NCBI GenBank assembly: GCA_013365365.1
Contig: JABVXU010000632.1
Location: 1 to 29,888 of the forward strand
Reading direction: 5' to 3'
Source of the DNA: Cruorifilaria tuberocauda
Taxonomy: Eukaryota; Nematoda; Chromadorea; Rhabditida; Onchocercidae
Length of the DNA stretch: 29,888 nt
Of the stretch, positions 1 through 12,445 are shown piece after piece. Position 1 is the stretch's first letter; each line of letters begins with the position of its first letter. A program made the position numbers and the translations under genes. Below the pieces are notes generated by a model. It did no database searches. It saw only the letters and a program-made list of their open reading frames with translations, and was not told the DNA's origin.

Positions 1-3000
1 TTTTTCAAAATTATAAAATATAAAAAAGTGTAAAAGGTAAAATGATCAAGAAATTAATGTGAAAATATAGCGATAAGTTTCTTTCCCTATTCCTATATTT
101 ATCACTTTTAGCTATATTACAACAAAATTTTATACTGTTAAGATTAGCATTTTATTGATTGCAGTTAGCAAATGATTTGATGCTACTATAAATATTAATT
201 TATTGCCACTAATGAGCCATGTTTTTGAATATTTTCATCTTTCTCTATCATAATAAGCATACATAATAATTATCGTCTTTAAATGAAGATATTAGAATTG
301 AATCGGAAATTAACTTAACTCATAACTCTATCATCAGGTAATATATACATAAATGAAATTTGTTAAAATCTTTTTTTTTCTCTTTTCATCTTCAAACTTT
401 CAGCAAACGATTAAGTTATTCAGATTAGTTTTAGTCATACCTTAAGTTTAATAGAAGTTATACCTATCGACCTTTTTACAATAAAAAAAAGTATTACTTT
501 AAATTTTCAATTTTTCAATTTCAAGAAAAAGAAACGCATTGGATAATTTGACGATATTATATTGAATAATCATCTATTAGTATTTTAAATTACTCTAAAA
601 TTCAATTGCAAAAACAACGTGAATATTTTGCATCCAAACAGTAAAATATTATCAGTCATAATAAGTTAATCATTAACGGTTAAATTTCTAATTAAAATTA
701 ATTAAATAAATATATATTTATTACTGCATATTTATCATGCACTTCTATATACTTGTAGTAAATTTCTTGACTGAGGCATATTAGATACAAAGCTATATTA
801 TACATTTATAAATTAATTAATTACTAAAATTCAAACGTTTAATTTAAGTATATTAAATGTAAAAAGGACGACAGCAAATAATACTATCAATGAAATATAT
901 TAACATTTAGCAAATTCCTTCAATTTGATAAATGGAAATGGAAAGATAGTTTAACAATAGGAAAAAAAAACTTAATGTGCTATTTAAATTAATGAAATTA
1001 ATTTATAACAAACAAAAAGAAAAGGAATGAACTGATCGATCCTTATCACTTATCATTTTTTTTTCTTCTTGTCCTGATAAATGTTAAACATTCAGAAATG
1101 TAAGGAAAATTTTTCTAAAACACTCATCAATCAATCTTTTGATCTCATAACGAAGAGTTGAATGATTGTTGTTGTTGTTGTTGTTTGTTGTTTACATTCA
1201 AATAACAATAAATTAAATTCATGCTTTTTCAATTTCTTTAAATCTCTCAATCATCCCTCTACTCTCTATCCTATCCTATTTTTTGCTCTTTCATTTAATC
1301 ATTTCTCATTCATCTTCTTCTCTTCCCTCTCCATAATTCATAATTTTCATTTCATCATGCTTCATTTTCCTTTTTTCACCCTTCTCTCTCTTACATTTCC
1401 TCTTTCCAAATTTAATTTCATAACTTCTTCTCTTCTTTTTCCATTATACCTCTTTGCATCATTCAATTCATACCTTTTGTTGTCTTAACAATCTTTTTGG
1501 AAAGCAACAATTTTTGCTTCTCATCATTTGCGCTCTCTCATCGATTTCCTCCCATTTTGACGATAGTATATTTTATTCTCATAAGTTAAGTAAAACTTTT
1601 TAAGTTATTTTTGAAATTAATTTTACAATCGCATCATTTTCAACTTTTCAGGTTAAATCTGATATTTCTCCATGTTTATTAAATTCCATTTATTGATTAT
1701 AATCAACAAATTTATTGTTTGTTTTGATTGCGCTATTAAGTAAATAATTCAAAATTCAATTCGATGTGAAATGATGATAGCATATTTTTGAGTGGTTTAT
1801 TGCTGTTGTGAAAATCGAGAAAAATGATGGGTTGGGAGGGAGGGGAAAAGAAAAAAATAGGAAATGAGAAAAGTGATAAATGCCTTCTGTTGCTTTGTCA
1901 TTATTTATTTATTTGTTGTTTTTACATTTCCTGCACTTTATCCTTATCGAAGGTCAAAGGGCATATACAATCATTATCATTATTTCTCGTTTTTTTTTCC
2001 TGATATAATGAGAATTCTTTTTTTTTTTAATCTTGTAAGGTTTTTTTTTTTTTTTTGATTGTTCATTTTATATTAATTTCATAAATGTTATGAAATTCCA
2101 TCATTTTACAATTAAATTCATTTTAAACTTCAAATACGCGTTTTCAAGCGCACGTTTTTTCATGTTTTCGTTTTATCACTGTAGATTTGATTTGAAAATT
2201 TTTGAAAGTAAAGTCATTTGAAAAGTAAAATTATTTGAAGTCATTTTATTGTTGTAATTATCAATTTTTATTTTATGGAATTTAATTTACCTCTCCTTTC
2301 TCCCCCGCTGAAATTTATCATTTATCATTATTCCGAAAGTTTTACTTCACTTTTTGCTTTCTCTTCTCACCGTTAATTCATTAATACCGGAAATTGTTCA
2401 ATGAGATATTCAATTTTATTTCGGTCCATTAATTCTTTTTTTTTTCTTTTTTTGGTTTAACTCTGTAAAATCTGAGAGCTATTTAAATTTATCATAAAAT
2501 ATAGTCTTATCTCAATCTTTTCAGAGCAATGATCAAAAATCACTTAAAAAAATTTTTCACTCACTGAATTGATTAATGAACGTTATCAATCTTTATCAAG
2601 ATGATATTAGATGTAATGTCTTTATCAGACAACAAATCAACAATTAAATATTCTCAAACATTTTTCCTTGATCAATCATAATTTTTTTGTCATGGAAAGA
2701 AAAACTTTTTTTTTCTCTCCAATAATACTATTATGGAAAGGAAAAAAAGAAAAAGGGAGAGAGAAAGAGCGAAAAAAATAACTTAAAAGTATGTATTAGC
2801 ATAATACAAACGAAAGTATTATTCATTTAGAATAACGAAAAGTTTTTTCTTTCTTTTCACTTCTTCCGATTAATTTCGTAAAATTTATTGTATTTGACGG
2901 CTGTACATTATTCTTGAATTTATTTATTTCATCATAAATTTTTATGGATTCGAAATAATATTGTGCAAGAAAAAAAAAGAGAGACCTCATTTCTCAAAGC

Positions 3001-3190
3001 TAAACAGAATTTACATTTATGTAATTTCTTTTTTAACAAAAACAGTTACAGAGAGAAAAAAGAGAGAAGGAGAGGGAAAGGGAGAGAGAGAGATGGAAAG
3101 TAGAAGAAAAAAAGAGAGGAAAGTTGCAATCTATTCCTAAAAGAATTTTATTTCAACTGTTCTATTATTACTGGAGGTGGTAAAATTAAT
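1..3190. other. A/T-rich non-coding stretch, no gene seen
   Basis: I see no exon here that combines an acceptor, an open protein-like frame and a donor. The stretch contains (TTG)6 at 1166-1183 followed by a pyrimidine-rich + strand to about 1490, a T16 run near 2041-2056, and purine-rich GA tracts near 2738-2777 and 3048-3122. Open frames such as 1162-1488 and 1864-2058 read only as Phe/Ser/Leu-rich translations of the pyrimidine tracts. The stretch may be intergenic or part of a large intron. Confidence 0.6.
3048..3122. repeat. GA-rich purine tract
   Basis: An almost pure purine stretch on the + strand made of GAGA, GGAGA and A-run units, with (GA)n at its core. Similar tracts lie at 2738-2777, 10619-10642, 19446-19472, 26433-26456, 28404-28420 and 28460-28479. 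They are simple repeats; I infer no function. Confidence 0.8.
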
Positions 3191-3358
3191 TCTGCTAGTA
3201 TAAATTTAGCTAAAATGATAAAGAATTAAATAGTTATTATCGTTGATAATATATTTGGAAAGAACGGTGAAATAACTCTGATAGTATAAGTTTAGTTAAA
3301 ATGATAAATGATAAAAAAAGAAAATTTAAATAGTTATTATCATTGATAATATAATATA
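3191..3358. repeat. Two-copy tandem duplication, about 86 bp
   Basis: The segment starting near 3191 (ctgctagtataaatttagc, then tagttattatcgttgata) recurs from about 3276 (ctgatagtataagtttag, then tagttattatcattgata). The copies differ by a few substitutions and by an inserted A-run in the second. This points to an old local duplication. Confidence 0.75.
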
Positions 3359-3359
3359 A

Positions 3360-5750
3360 TATATATTGATAATATGTATGAAATTGATTTTATTTTAGCT
3401 CTTAAATAATTATTTTATAAATTCGAATTCGTAGTAATAAATGTCATGGGAATTGATACGTTATCCGATTTACCGTTCTTTGAGGTTTACTTCAAATAAT
3501 ATCAAAATGTTTAGTTTTAGGAAAACAAAGTGAAATTAAAGAAACTTATATAAAATTATCCTTCGATTATTATCAATATCATTTGAAGTAATTATCAATT
3601 TATACTCTTATCACAACCATTTCATTGATTTTTTCCAATTCTATTCCCTCAGTAATAACATTTTACAATATTCAAATGATATATTCGAATTGATAATTAA
3701 TAATTTAACCTATTGGTAAATATCATAATTCAAGGAAAAGAAAAAATCAGCCATTTAAGTATAAAACATTTCTTTGGCTTTTTTTTTTCATTTCGAAGAA
3801 AATTTTATTTATTAGAAGATAACCCGACATTGTAAATATATGGGAAAATAACCGATTGTCACCTCTCATTGTCTGTTATCTATGAGATATCTTATTATCA
3901 TCATCCTTAAGAAATAATACTCAAATATTTCCCATAGTTTCATTTCTTTTCTCAATTCTTTTCTCAAGTTTTGTTGATGGAATGAACGGATATTCGCTAT
4001 AATTTAGTTGTATGCAACGTTTGCTACTATGTTTCTATTATTTAGCTTGAAAATTTAACTGAATCAAAAATTTTGCTTAAATCAATAATTTAAGTAAATT
4101 TAATTAAATAATCTTATCAGTCTTTACTTTCATCTTACTCATACTTCAAAACATTCCAATTCAAATTCAATAATTCAAACTATTAAAATTAATATATCAA
4201 TGAGAGATTTTGCTAATGAATTTATTTATATGGAAAAATAAGAGGAAAATATATTTCTAATTAAACTAAAAAGAAAATTGAAAATTATTGAATAAATTCA
4301 AATTGAAAAGAAAATTTCTTTTTTCAATTCAAATTTCCTGTTGAACCATGAAATAGTGAAAGTGAATTGCAACTGGAATTCGAATTCTAATTTAAACTAA
4401 ATTTTTTTGCGCATATTTTAATATAATTTGCTCATAGTTTCGTCATATTAAAATAATGTATGCTCAATTAAACTAGTATAGCATAAATTAGTTAAATGAG
4501 AATTAAATTCTTTACAAATTCAATTTTCATTTATAAATACTTCAAATTTTAAACTTTGGTTTTTTAATTAATTAATTTTTCTTTACGTGAAGGTCATTTT
4601 TTTCTATGTATTATTTTATTCTAACAAGATATGACAAGTATTTCTCACCTCAATTCACAACGGTTGCATGTAGGAAGAAAAAAAAAAACATTTTTCATTA
4701 ATTGAACAATTTATTTCTTACCTACTTCATATACTTTTATTGATTTTTTTTCTCATGATAATCTAATTTTTTTTTCCTTCACTGACACGATAGCAAAAAT
4801 TTTGATATGAATATTATCTAATTTTTAACAAATTTTTTTCTAAAAAAGTAATTTTTTGTCTCGATGAAAATTGTTTATATTCTTGTAATTTACGTCGATT
4901 AAATAGACTGAAATTGGAATGAAACAAGCTGATGTGAAATTCTTTTTTGCATTCATTTTTTGAATAATTCTTTTTTCTCCGTCATTTACGTCAATTTCAA
5001 AAGTTAGAGTGAAGACTAAATAAATTAAAATTCCGAATTATTTCTTATATAGAAAGTACATTACTTGTTAGAAGCAATTATTCTTCTTTATTGAAAAAAA
5101 ATTAACGATAATTAGCTTCAAACTCTTATTTAATTTTCCGTTTTGATTTTAAATATTGTAATAACTCATTAATAATTTTTATTCTTTATTCTTTATTTTT
5201 TATTCTTTATACGTTGTACCTTGTACTTTGTAATTTACTCTTTATTCCATATACTTTTTAATTTATTCCCACCTACTTCAGTTGATTACGAATTTTCTAA
5301 ATTTTCTGATGCTAATTTTTTATTCACTCTTCTCTCTTCATAGCATTAAAAGTAATGATTTATACAAAAGTTAGGTTAAGGTCATTAAGGGTCATTAAGA
5401 GAATTGACATAAATAATCTTATAAATTGTTCATCATGAAAAAGATTTGAATTTCAAGATTAAAATGATTAAATTGGAATTAATCTATTATTTCAATTATT
5501 TATTTGATTTTCTAAAAATTGTTTTTTTTTCCTTCATTTCATTCCAAATCGATATAGCAATGATAAGAAAAATCAGTAATACAGAGAAAAACAAAGTAAT
5601 AAAAATCTAAATAAAACGAAGAAATGATAAAGGAAAATTTTCGAATAAAAATTTTTCTTCTCTTTATTTTCATTCATCCAGTATGTAATGAAAGAAATAA
5701 AAACAAAAGATTTAGTTCTTTGTTTTAAAAATTTTCTCAAACAAATTTAG
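3360..5750. other. A/T-rich non-coding stretch, no gene seen
   Basis: No supportable exon. It contains T-rich ATTCTTT-type repeats near 5177-5240 and a cluster of AGGTCA-like half-sites at 5373-5394, described among the findings. Confidence 0.55.
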
Positions 5751-5861
5751 CATATTTAAATATTGATTATCATTATTTCTTATTTCATATCTAAATATTG
5801 ATTATCATTATTTCTTATTTCATATCTAAATATTGATTATCATTATTTCTTATTTGATAAA
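5751..5861. repeat. Tandem repeat, 35-bp unit, three copies
   Basis: Three head-to-tail copies start with tattgattatcattatttc at 5761, 5796 and 5831, a constant period of 35 bp. The copies are almost identical, which suggests recent expansion. Each unit reads about tattgattat...catatctaaa; the sequence just before the first copy (catatttaaa) is a diverged unit end. Confidence 0.9.
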
Positions 5862-8800
5862 GTTTGTAGTTAAAATATTTAGTGATAATATATTTCAAAT
5901 GTTGCTTGTATATTATCAATCAACTAAACGTTTAAAGATCGCTTAAGGATTTATTAAACATATCGATTATTACATATTACATTATATATATTTGAACACT
6001 GTTTATATTGATTGTAACAATTTTGGTTGTAAAATTCAGAAAACGATTTTATTGTCTTATTAATTAATCTTTTGTGAAAGGTTAAAAGATCGATTTTTAA
6101 CTTTTTATCGCTTGTAGAAAATTTTAAAATCCTTATTGATTGATTATTTATTCTTTTGTTTATTTTTTTTTTGTTTATTTGTAATTGATTTACTTTGTTT
6201 ATTAATAGAAATAAAAAGAAGGAATTTACTTACTTGTTTACTTACATATCTTTTATATATTACTCATAATTTATTTACTCACTTCCACAACTTAATCTCA
6301 TGTAAATTAAACTAAACGAATACTCTTCTCTATTTCTCTATACATCAAAATTTACATATTATATTTCCTTTTGATTAAATGCATTTGATCTCATCTATCT
6401 CAAAACTATTTTCAAAATATCAAAATTGTTGTTTATCGCTGATAATCAAGCATAGTATTTTGGTTTATTTTAATTTAACTCTCTTCTCTTTCTGTTTCTC
6501 TCTTCTTTTCTGCAAAAGGTAGAACGTTTTAAACCGAATAAATGATTAGTGGAATTAATTTATTATTAAATTATTTATTTTTTATGTTTTGCTAGCAATT
6601 ATCATTGTTTCATTAGGACATCTGTGAACAAATATATTTTATAACATTTTCACTTACTTCTTTATATTTTACTTTATAAGGTTTATACCTTGTAAAGTTT
6701 TATTTCAAATTATTTTGTATTTATTATTTCTAGGAATTTATGGGTGATTTCTTTTTTAATTTCGGTTTCTTTTTTTTTCTATCAAATGTATCGTAATTAA
6801 TTAATTAAATAAGAACTCTCTTATGATTTTATTTTTATCATCATATTATGATCAACTGATCAACTGATCAAGACCGATGATAATCCTTATCATCACTTTC
6901 ATCTTTATTATTACTTTGTAATTATTTTCATTATGTAATAAATTTGAGTAATTCATACTTTTCTATTTAAACCTATATCTAAATTATTAATGCTAATTTT
7001 GAAGTTCAAATTGAAAGCAAAAAAGGATTCTATTACAATTACTCAATCTCGCTTTTATTTTTAATTCAATATATTTTTCATTCCCATTACTGATGATGAG
7101 AAAAGCATTTTTTTTTTGTTTTTAAAATTATCATTTTTATCCCATCTCACATTTTTCATTCGTTTCCCTAACAATTTTTCCATACCTATTCAGTAAAATT
7201 TTTTTCCCATTCAAATTACTCATAGAATTTCATAAACCTTTAAAAGATATTCTCGAATTTCTGCATTTCATTTTGGAAGAAAATTTTTTACCTTTCATTC
7301 CGATTCATCGATAGTTTCTATCATTTAAGCAGTATATGTGTTATTGATGAATGATAATTTGTTAAATGATCAATTAAAAGTAATATATTTGGTAGTGATT
7401 ATTCGGAAAAGAACCGGTTTTGATTTTCTATGCGGGAAAGTTAAAATATCGAATAGAGTTCGTTACGATTGTTGTGGATGATCATTCGTCCTTTCCGTAT
7501 CGATATAATTCACTTTTGTAAATTAATTCTTGTATTTTGTATGATCAGGAAATGTAAGGAAGAGATGATTGTAATTTTTAAATTCATTAAAAAGCTAATA
7601 AAATCAAAGATAGGATAAGCAAAAAGTTTGTTAGTTATTTTAAGTTTTTTAGGAAAAAAAATCAATTCTAAATTCATTTATACATCGTTACGTTCCAATA
7701 ACTGATAAACAAACAATTTAATTTCTATTTGCTTCCTAACTTTTATCATCAAATACCACAATAATAGTAATTGTAAAATTTTAATTGTAATTGTAATAAC
7801 AACAAATAATACTGCGCTATTATTTTCATTCATCACTTCAGATACGCAAAAATTAAATTTACAATAAGTTTTATTTCTTTGAAAAAAAATCAATATAACA
7901 TGCACCAATCATTATCATTTATAAAATTTGTTTAATTCAGTTAAAAATATCTAATTAGCTATAAATTATTCAATTTTACTGTTACATTTCATTTCAGGAT
8001 ACGATTTAAATTATTTAAATTTAAATTATCAACGAAGAAAAATAATTTAACTAAATTGTAACGGGAGAATACTCTTGAACCATTTTTCATGATTTCTAAC
8101 TGGTGATATTTGTACTTAGTGTTAAAATTTACTTGGGAATGAATAAATCATATTTCTTCCCATTCTTCATGCCCTAGATGCATTAGGTGATGTAGAAGAG
8201 ATAGAGAAATGAAGGAGAAGAAAAATTTGAAACAAATTTTTAAATTAAAACAAAGGTAGAGAGGTAAGACGAAAGGAACAACTGTTTTGCTTAAAACATA
8301 ATGTATTTTTAAACTGAAAAAGATGATAGAAAAGAAAAAAAAAAGAAGAAAACTCAAAACTCTTCCGTATACTTTAAGTATAAATATAACTGAAATTTGT
8401 TGAACAAAATAATTTTGCAATTTTCTTTCTTTTCAATCAAATTATATTATTACTTTAATAATTTTATTTTAAATTAATTTCATACAGGTATTTTTCGAAT
8501 AATTTTCCATATTTTTCTTTGATCTTTTTCAAATTTCATTCATTATCACCTGTTAAGATTGTTCTTTTATTCTTTTTCTCTTCTCTTTCACTCATCGATC
8601 ATTTAATCTGTTCAATCTGCTGATTATTTTAAATCATATATTTGTATTAGCAGTTAGAATATATTGAAAAATTTTTTTTAATCCTTTTTTTCTATTAAAA
8701 TTATATCTTATATTTTGTAAATTTAATAGTTTAGTAATCAGTAATTGTATTTAAATTATCTTTATTCTGATAAGTGATTAATTTGTTATTGGTTCCAAAC

Positions 8801-9293
8801 TTTCAAGTAACATTCACATTTAGTTTATCAGTAATACTTAATTTTTTATTAGTCATAGGAAAGTAAACAAAACGAAAAAAAAGGCTCTTAAATTTTCCGA
8901 AAATTATATTCCTTAAAACCCAAAATTTAAAAGCTTTAAAACAAAAACACAAATTAAGATAAACAAAAATGAAAAATTCCTATAATTAATAAGAAATTGA
9001 ATAATTCCTAAATTGAACTTAAATACAGTAGCTGAATTTAAATTCTTATGGAATTAAAAAAAAGAATCTAAATTTGAAAAAAAAAATTGAAATTCCACTT
9101 ACTTCTAACTTTTCTGAATCATACGACAAAAAATAAGAAATCATTTACCATTTGAGAAAAGAAAAGGATTTATGATTACTGTATGGTAAAATCCATTTTC
9201 AAAAATTGTAAAATTTATTAAATTCCCACCGGTATGTGAATTTTTTCCCCTAAAATTTTCTCTTTGCGATCCAAATTTATGTTTCACAAAAAG

Positions 9294-9315
9294 CTCTCTC
9301 TCTCTCTCTCTCTCT
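9294..9315. repeat. (CT)n microsatellite
   Basis: Eleven uninterrupted CT dinucleotides, continued by T-rich sequence. Simple sequence repeat. Confidence 0.9.
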
Positions 9316-9768
9316 TCATTTCATTCTTTTTCTTTTTCCCAAGCTAACCATCTTTTTGTACGTTATTTATGAAAAGAAATCTATAATATTTTATGAAAAA
9401 TTCTCTCCATCTCTTTCTCTCTCTTTCAGTAAATTTCATTAAATTTCCTTTCATAACCGAAGACCGAATAAAAATTTCCAGTGATTTAATAATATATTTT
9501 CTTAGCTTTTCATTCAATTCAATCTAATCTGAAGAAAAATAAATAGCTGATGAAATTTGCATTTCTTTTTTTTCTTCTATTTTGCTTGATTAATGATTAT
9601 TTGAAATTTTAGGAAGTTGATAATTAAATAATTAGAAATTTACTCTATTCTTATCCCTCGAATCCTCCACTCCTAGTACACATCTATATTACAATGCAAT
9701 ATTTTTATCAGAATTAATTATCTGTAATTCGAAATAAATTTTCGATATCAATATAAGAATATTTAAAC

Positions 9769-9798
9769 TATTACTATTATTATTATTATTATTGTTAT
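9769..9798. repeat. (ATT)n microsatellite
   Basis: A run of ATT/TTA trinucleotides, interrupted near its ends by an ACT and a GTT unit. Confidence 0.85.
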
Positions 9799-11654
9799 TT
9801 AGATAATCAAATTTGAGATTGATATCATATCACTTATCATCAGACTGTGTTTTCGTTCGATTTTTCATTGTTTAATTTAACTGATAATTGATTGAGTTTT
9901 TCGATTCAACTAATAATTGATAATTGCTACCGAAAAATTGTTTCGAATTACAAAAAAAATGATATGAATTTCATAAATTGTAAATTTTATTTTGATTACT
10001 GATCAGATCAAATGTTCCCTTTCCCTTTCTCTTTCTTCTCCAATTGCGAAAATAAATTCTGGTACAAATTTTTCATACTTTTTTAATTTGTTCATATATT
10101 TTTGGGATTGAAAGTAAAGTATTCATGTTTCGATTATCATTACAGAAATTTTCATGTTTGATAATAAATTATGATAAATGATAGCAATGATAGCTCATAA
10201 CATTCGCTTTTTTTTGTTTTTTTTTTTTTTTGTTCCAACCAAATGATTAATTAATTTTTCTATCAATCAAATAATCGATTAGTTTTACAAAAAGTTTATT
10301 AACATTTGAAACATTATACTTATCATTCCTTTCTTTTCCTAAATTTCATCAATTATTACAATTCAAAATATAAGAATTAAATTAAATTCACGAAAATATC
10401 ACTATCATTTTCTTCATTCACTATTAATCATACAATTTTTTGTTATTTTTAAATCGGAATTTGAAAAAAAAATTTTAGAATATCCTGTCCTTTTGATTTG
10501 ATTATTCCTTTCAGTTTAAATTATTACAATTCAATTTCTTCATCTCTACAACGTACGTGCAAAGCGTTTCATTTTTACAAAAATTGAATACATGGAAAAA
10601 AAGATATGTAATCATTCAGAGAGAGAAAGAGAAAGCGAGAGAATTATCCATGTATTTTTTTGAAATTCAATGAGAAAAAAATTATTTAAAAGAAAACGAA
10701 ATAAGTTTATTGAGTGAATAAATCTTTTTCCTCTATTCATTTTAATTTTATTAAACTTCAAAAAGCTATTGCCTACTATATACAATTCGGAATTAATTTA
10801 TTTTAATTTGATTATGTAATATACTGATTCTGATGTAAACATGTAAATAAAATAAATGGTCAGATAATAAAAATAAAAGTTTACCTAATGAGAAAGAAAG
10901 TAGTATTATACTACAAGTGAAAGTAATATAATGTAAATATCGTACAAAGTGATGTAAGATTCAGAATTTTCAATTTCGTTAATACAGTACAACTTTAGTG
11001 ATTTAAATATTGTAATACGGAAATATTTTATTTTATTTTGCAGCTTTTTTTCCTATTATATCATTCTACTACTTTTTTTTTTGCTATCCTTTTTAGCAAA
11101 AGAGACTGGAAATTAGTAAGGTTTAAATTCGATTCAATCATGGGTCATTCGGGTCATCTAACTCAGTTGTCTAAATCTATTTTGATCCATACTTCAGTTT
11201 TTCATCTTTTAATCATTCGAAAAAGTAAATGATAACAGTTCTGATAAATTTTCCTCTATAATTCAATTTGTATAGCCTTTTTTAAAATTCTCTTTTTAAA
11301 TTCTATCATTCATTCTTCCACTTTCTTCCTCTTTTTTGCTTTAAAATAAATTAGTTAAATTGGTTTTCTAAAATTGTTTTTTTTCTAAAAAAATTCAAAC
11401 ATTTTTTTCTGCTTTCAAAAATTCGAAAAGAAAATTTGAATTTGAAAAAAAAAATTCAATTTTAGTTACTTAAACATTTCTGAAAAATCTCAATCTTGCA
11501 AGATAGTTTCATTAGAAGAAAGAAAAATTAAGCAACAATCTAAAAACAAAAGGAGAAATTTGAAAGCTTTCTTTCTATTTTCTTCCTAGTTACATAATCT
11601 CTAGAAAAAAAATGTTGTTTTCAGATCAGTTTGAATAGATGAGATCAAATATCT

Positions 11655-11703
11655 TCTCTCCCTGCCTCTCCCTCTCTCTCCCTCTCTCTCTCTCTCTCTC
11701 TTT
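11655..11703. repeat. CT-rich microsatellite
   Basis: A compound of CTCTCCCT units followed by about ten CT dinucleotides. Pure pyrimidine on the + strand apart from one G. Confidence 0.85.
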
Positions 11704-12205
11704 CATTCCTGCTTTGCTTACAAAAAAAGTCACGTGTATTGAACATGAAAGATGATGATATCCATTTATTCCATCTTATCTTTATTGTTAGTTTAGTTAT
11801 TATTGGAAAATTCATGTGATACTCAATGATTCATTTATCCATCATTTAATGATTTACTGATAAGAACTGATAAAAGAATTGTTCGTTTTTTTTTTTTTGT
11901 TGCTCTCTCTTTCTCCGCCTTTTCCTCTTACTCTTTCTATCTTTAATGATGTAAAAGGTGAAATGTAAAGTGTTAGATAAACAGGTTTTGTGTCAATTAG
12001 ATAAACAGATTTCCTGTTACCAATAAATTCCCGCTATTATCTCATCATGTTCATGTATATATCATAATTTAATCCTACTCCTATATAAATTTTAATCGAT
12101 AACTAATCTAAGCTAAGCTAATCCATCCATATCGTTTATTGATTTATTGCTACATTCAAAGTTTCTCATAAATTGAACGGAAATAATTCTATGCTAATTT
12201 CTCTT

Positions 12206-12445
12206 CATCAACAATTTCATTATTGATTATTTATAATTTCTACTATTTGTTATCATCGTGCATAATTTCACTATTGATTAACTTATGATTCTAATTTTTT
12301 TAAATTTACTTATCATACACTAATTTAACTATTAATTATTGATTATTTGTGATTTTAATTTCTTGCATTTATATTAGTACGTAATTTCATTATTGATTAC
12401 TTATTTTGATTCATTTCATAATTTCGTTATTGATTGCTTACATCA
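12206..12445. repeat. Diverged repeat units around TAATTTCATTATTGATTA
   Basis: A core close to aatttcattattgatta recurs near 12213, 12263, 12320, 12382 and 12420, so about every 40-60 bp, with substitutions and indels between copies. I read this as an old, degraded tandem array. Confidence 0.6.

Larger units (their letters stand above)
5866..12205. other. A/T-rich non-coding stretch, no gene seen
   Basis: No exon chain could be built on either strand. Contents: a triple GATCAACT-type direct repeat near 6850-6872, (CT)11 at 9294-9315, an ATT trinucleotide run at 9769-9798, a long T run near 10209-10231, and a CT-rich tract at 11655-11703. The open frames at 7678-7908 and 8148-8420 on the - strand are Lys/Phe/Ile-rich with no recognisable domain. 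A small slightly G+C-richer patch at 7430-7510 also carries nothing recognisable. Confidence 0.55.

Noticed and set aside
1162..1488. 108-codon open frame on the + strand
   Set aside because: It is the translation of a TTG run and a pyrimidine-rich tract (Val run, then Phe/Ser/Leu); no domain and no splice context.
1864..2058. 64-codon open frame with a membrane-like start
   Set aside because: Hydrophobic residues come from T-rich DNA, ending in a poly-Phe run encoded by a homopolymer; nothing links it to further exons.
7678..8420. Two - strand open frames of 76 and 90 codons
   Set aside because: Phe/Ile/Lys/Asn-rich, with stretches encoded by A runs, no recognisable motif, and no spliced continuation.
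11038..11232. Open frame following a good TTTTATTTTGCAG acceptor
   Set aside because: The acceptor looks real but the frame starts with a long T run, begins at TTG rather than ATG, and no partner exon was found.
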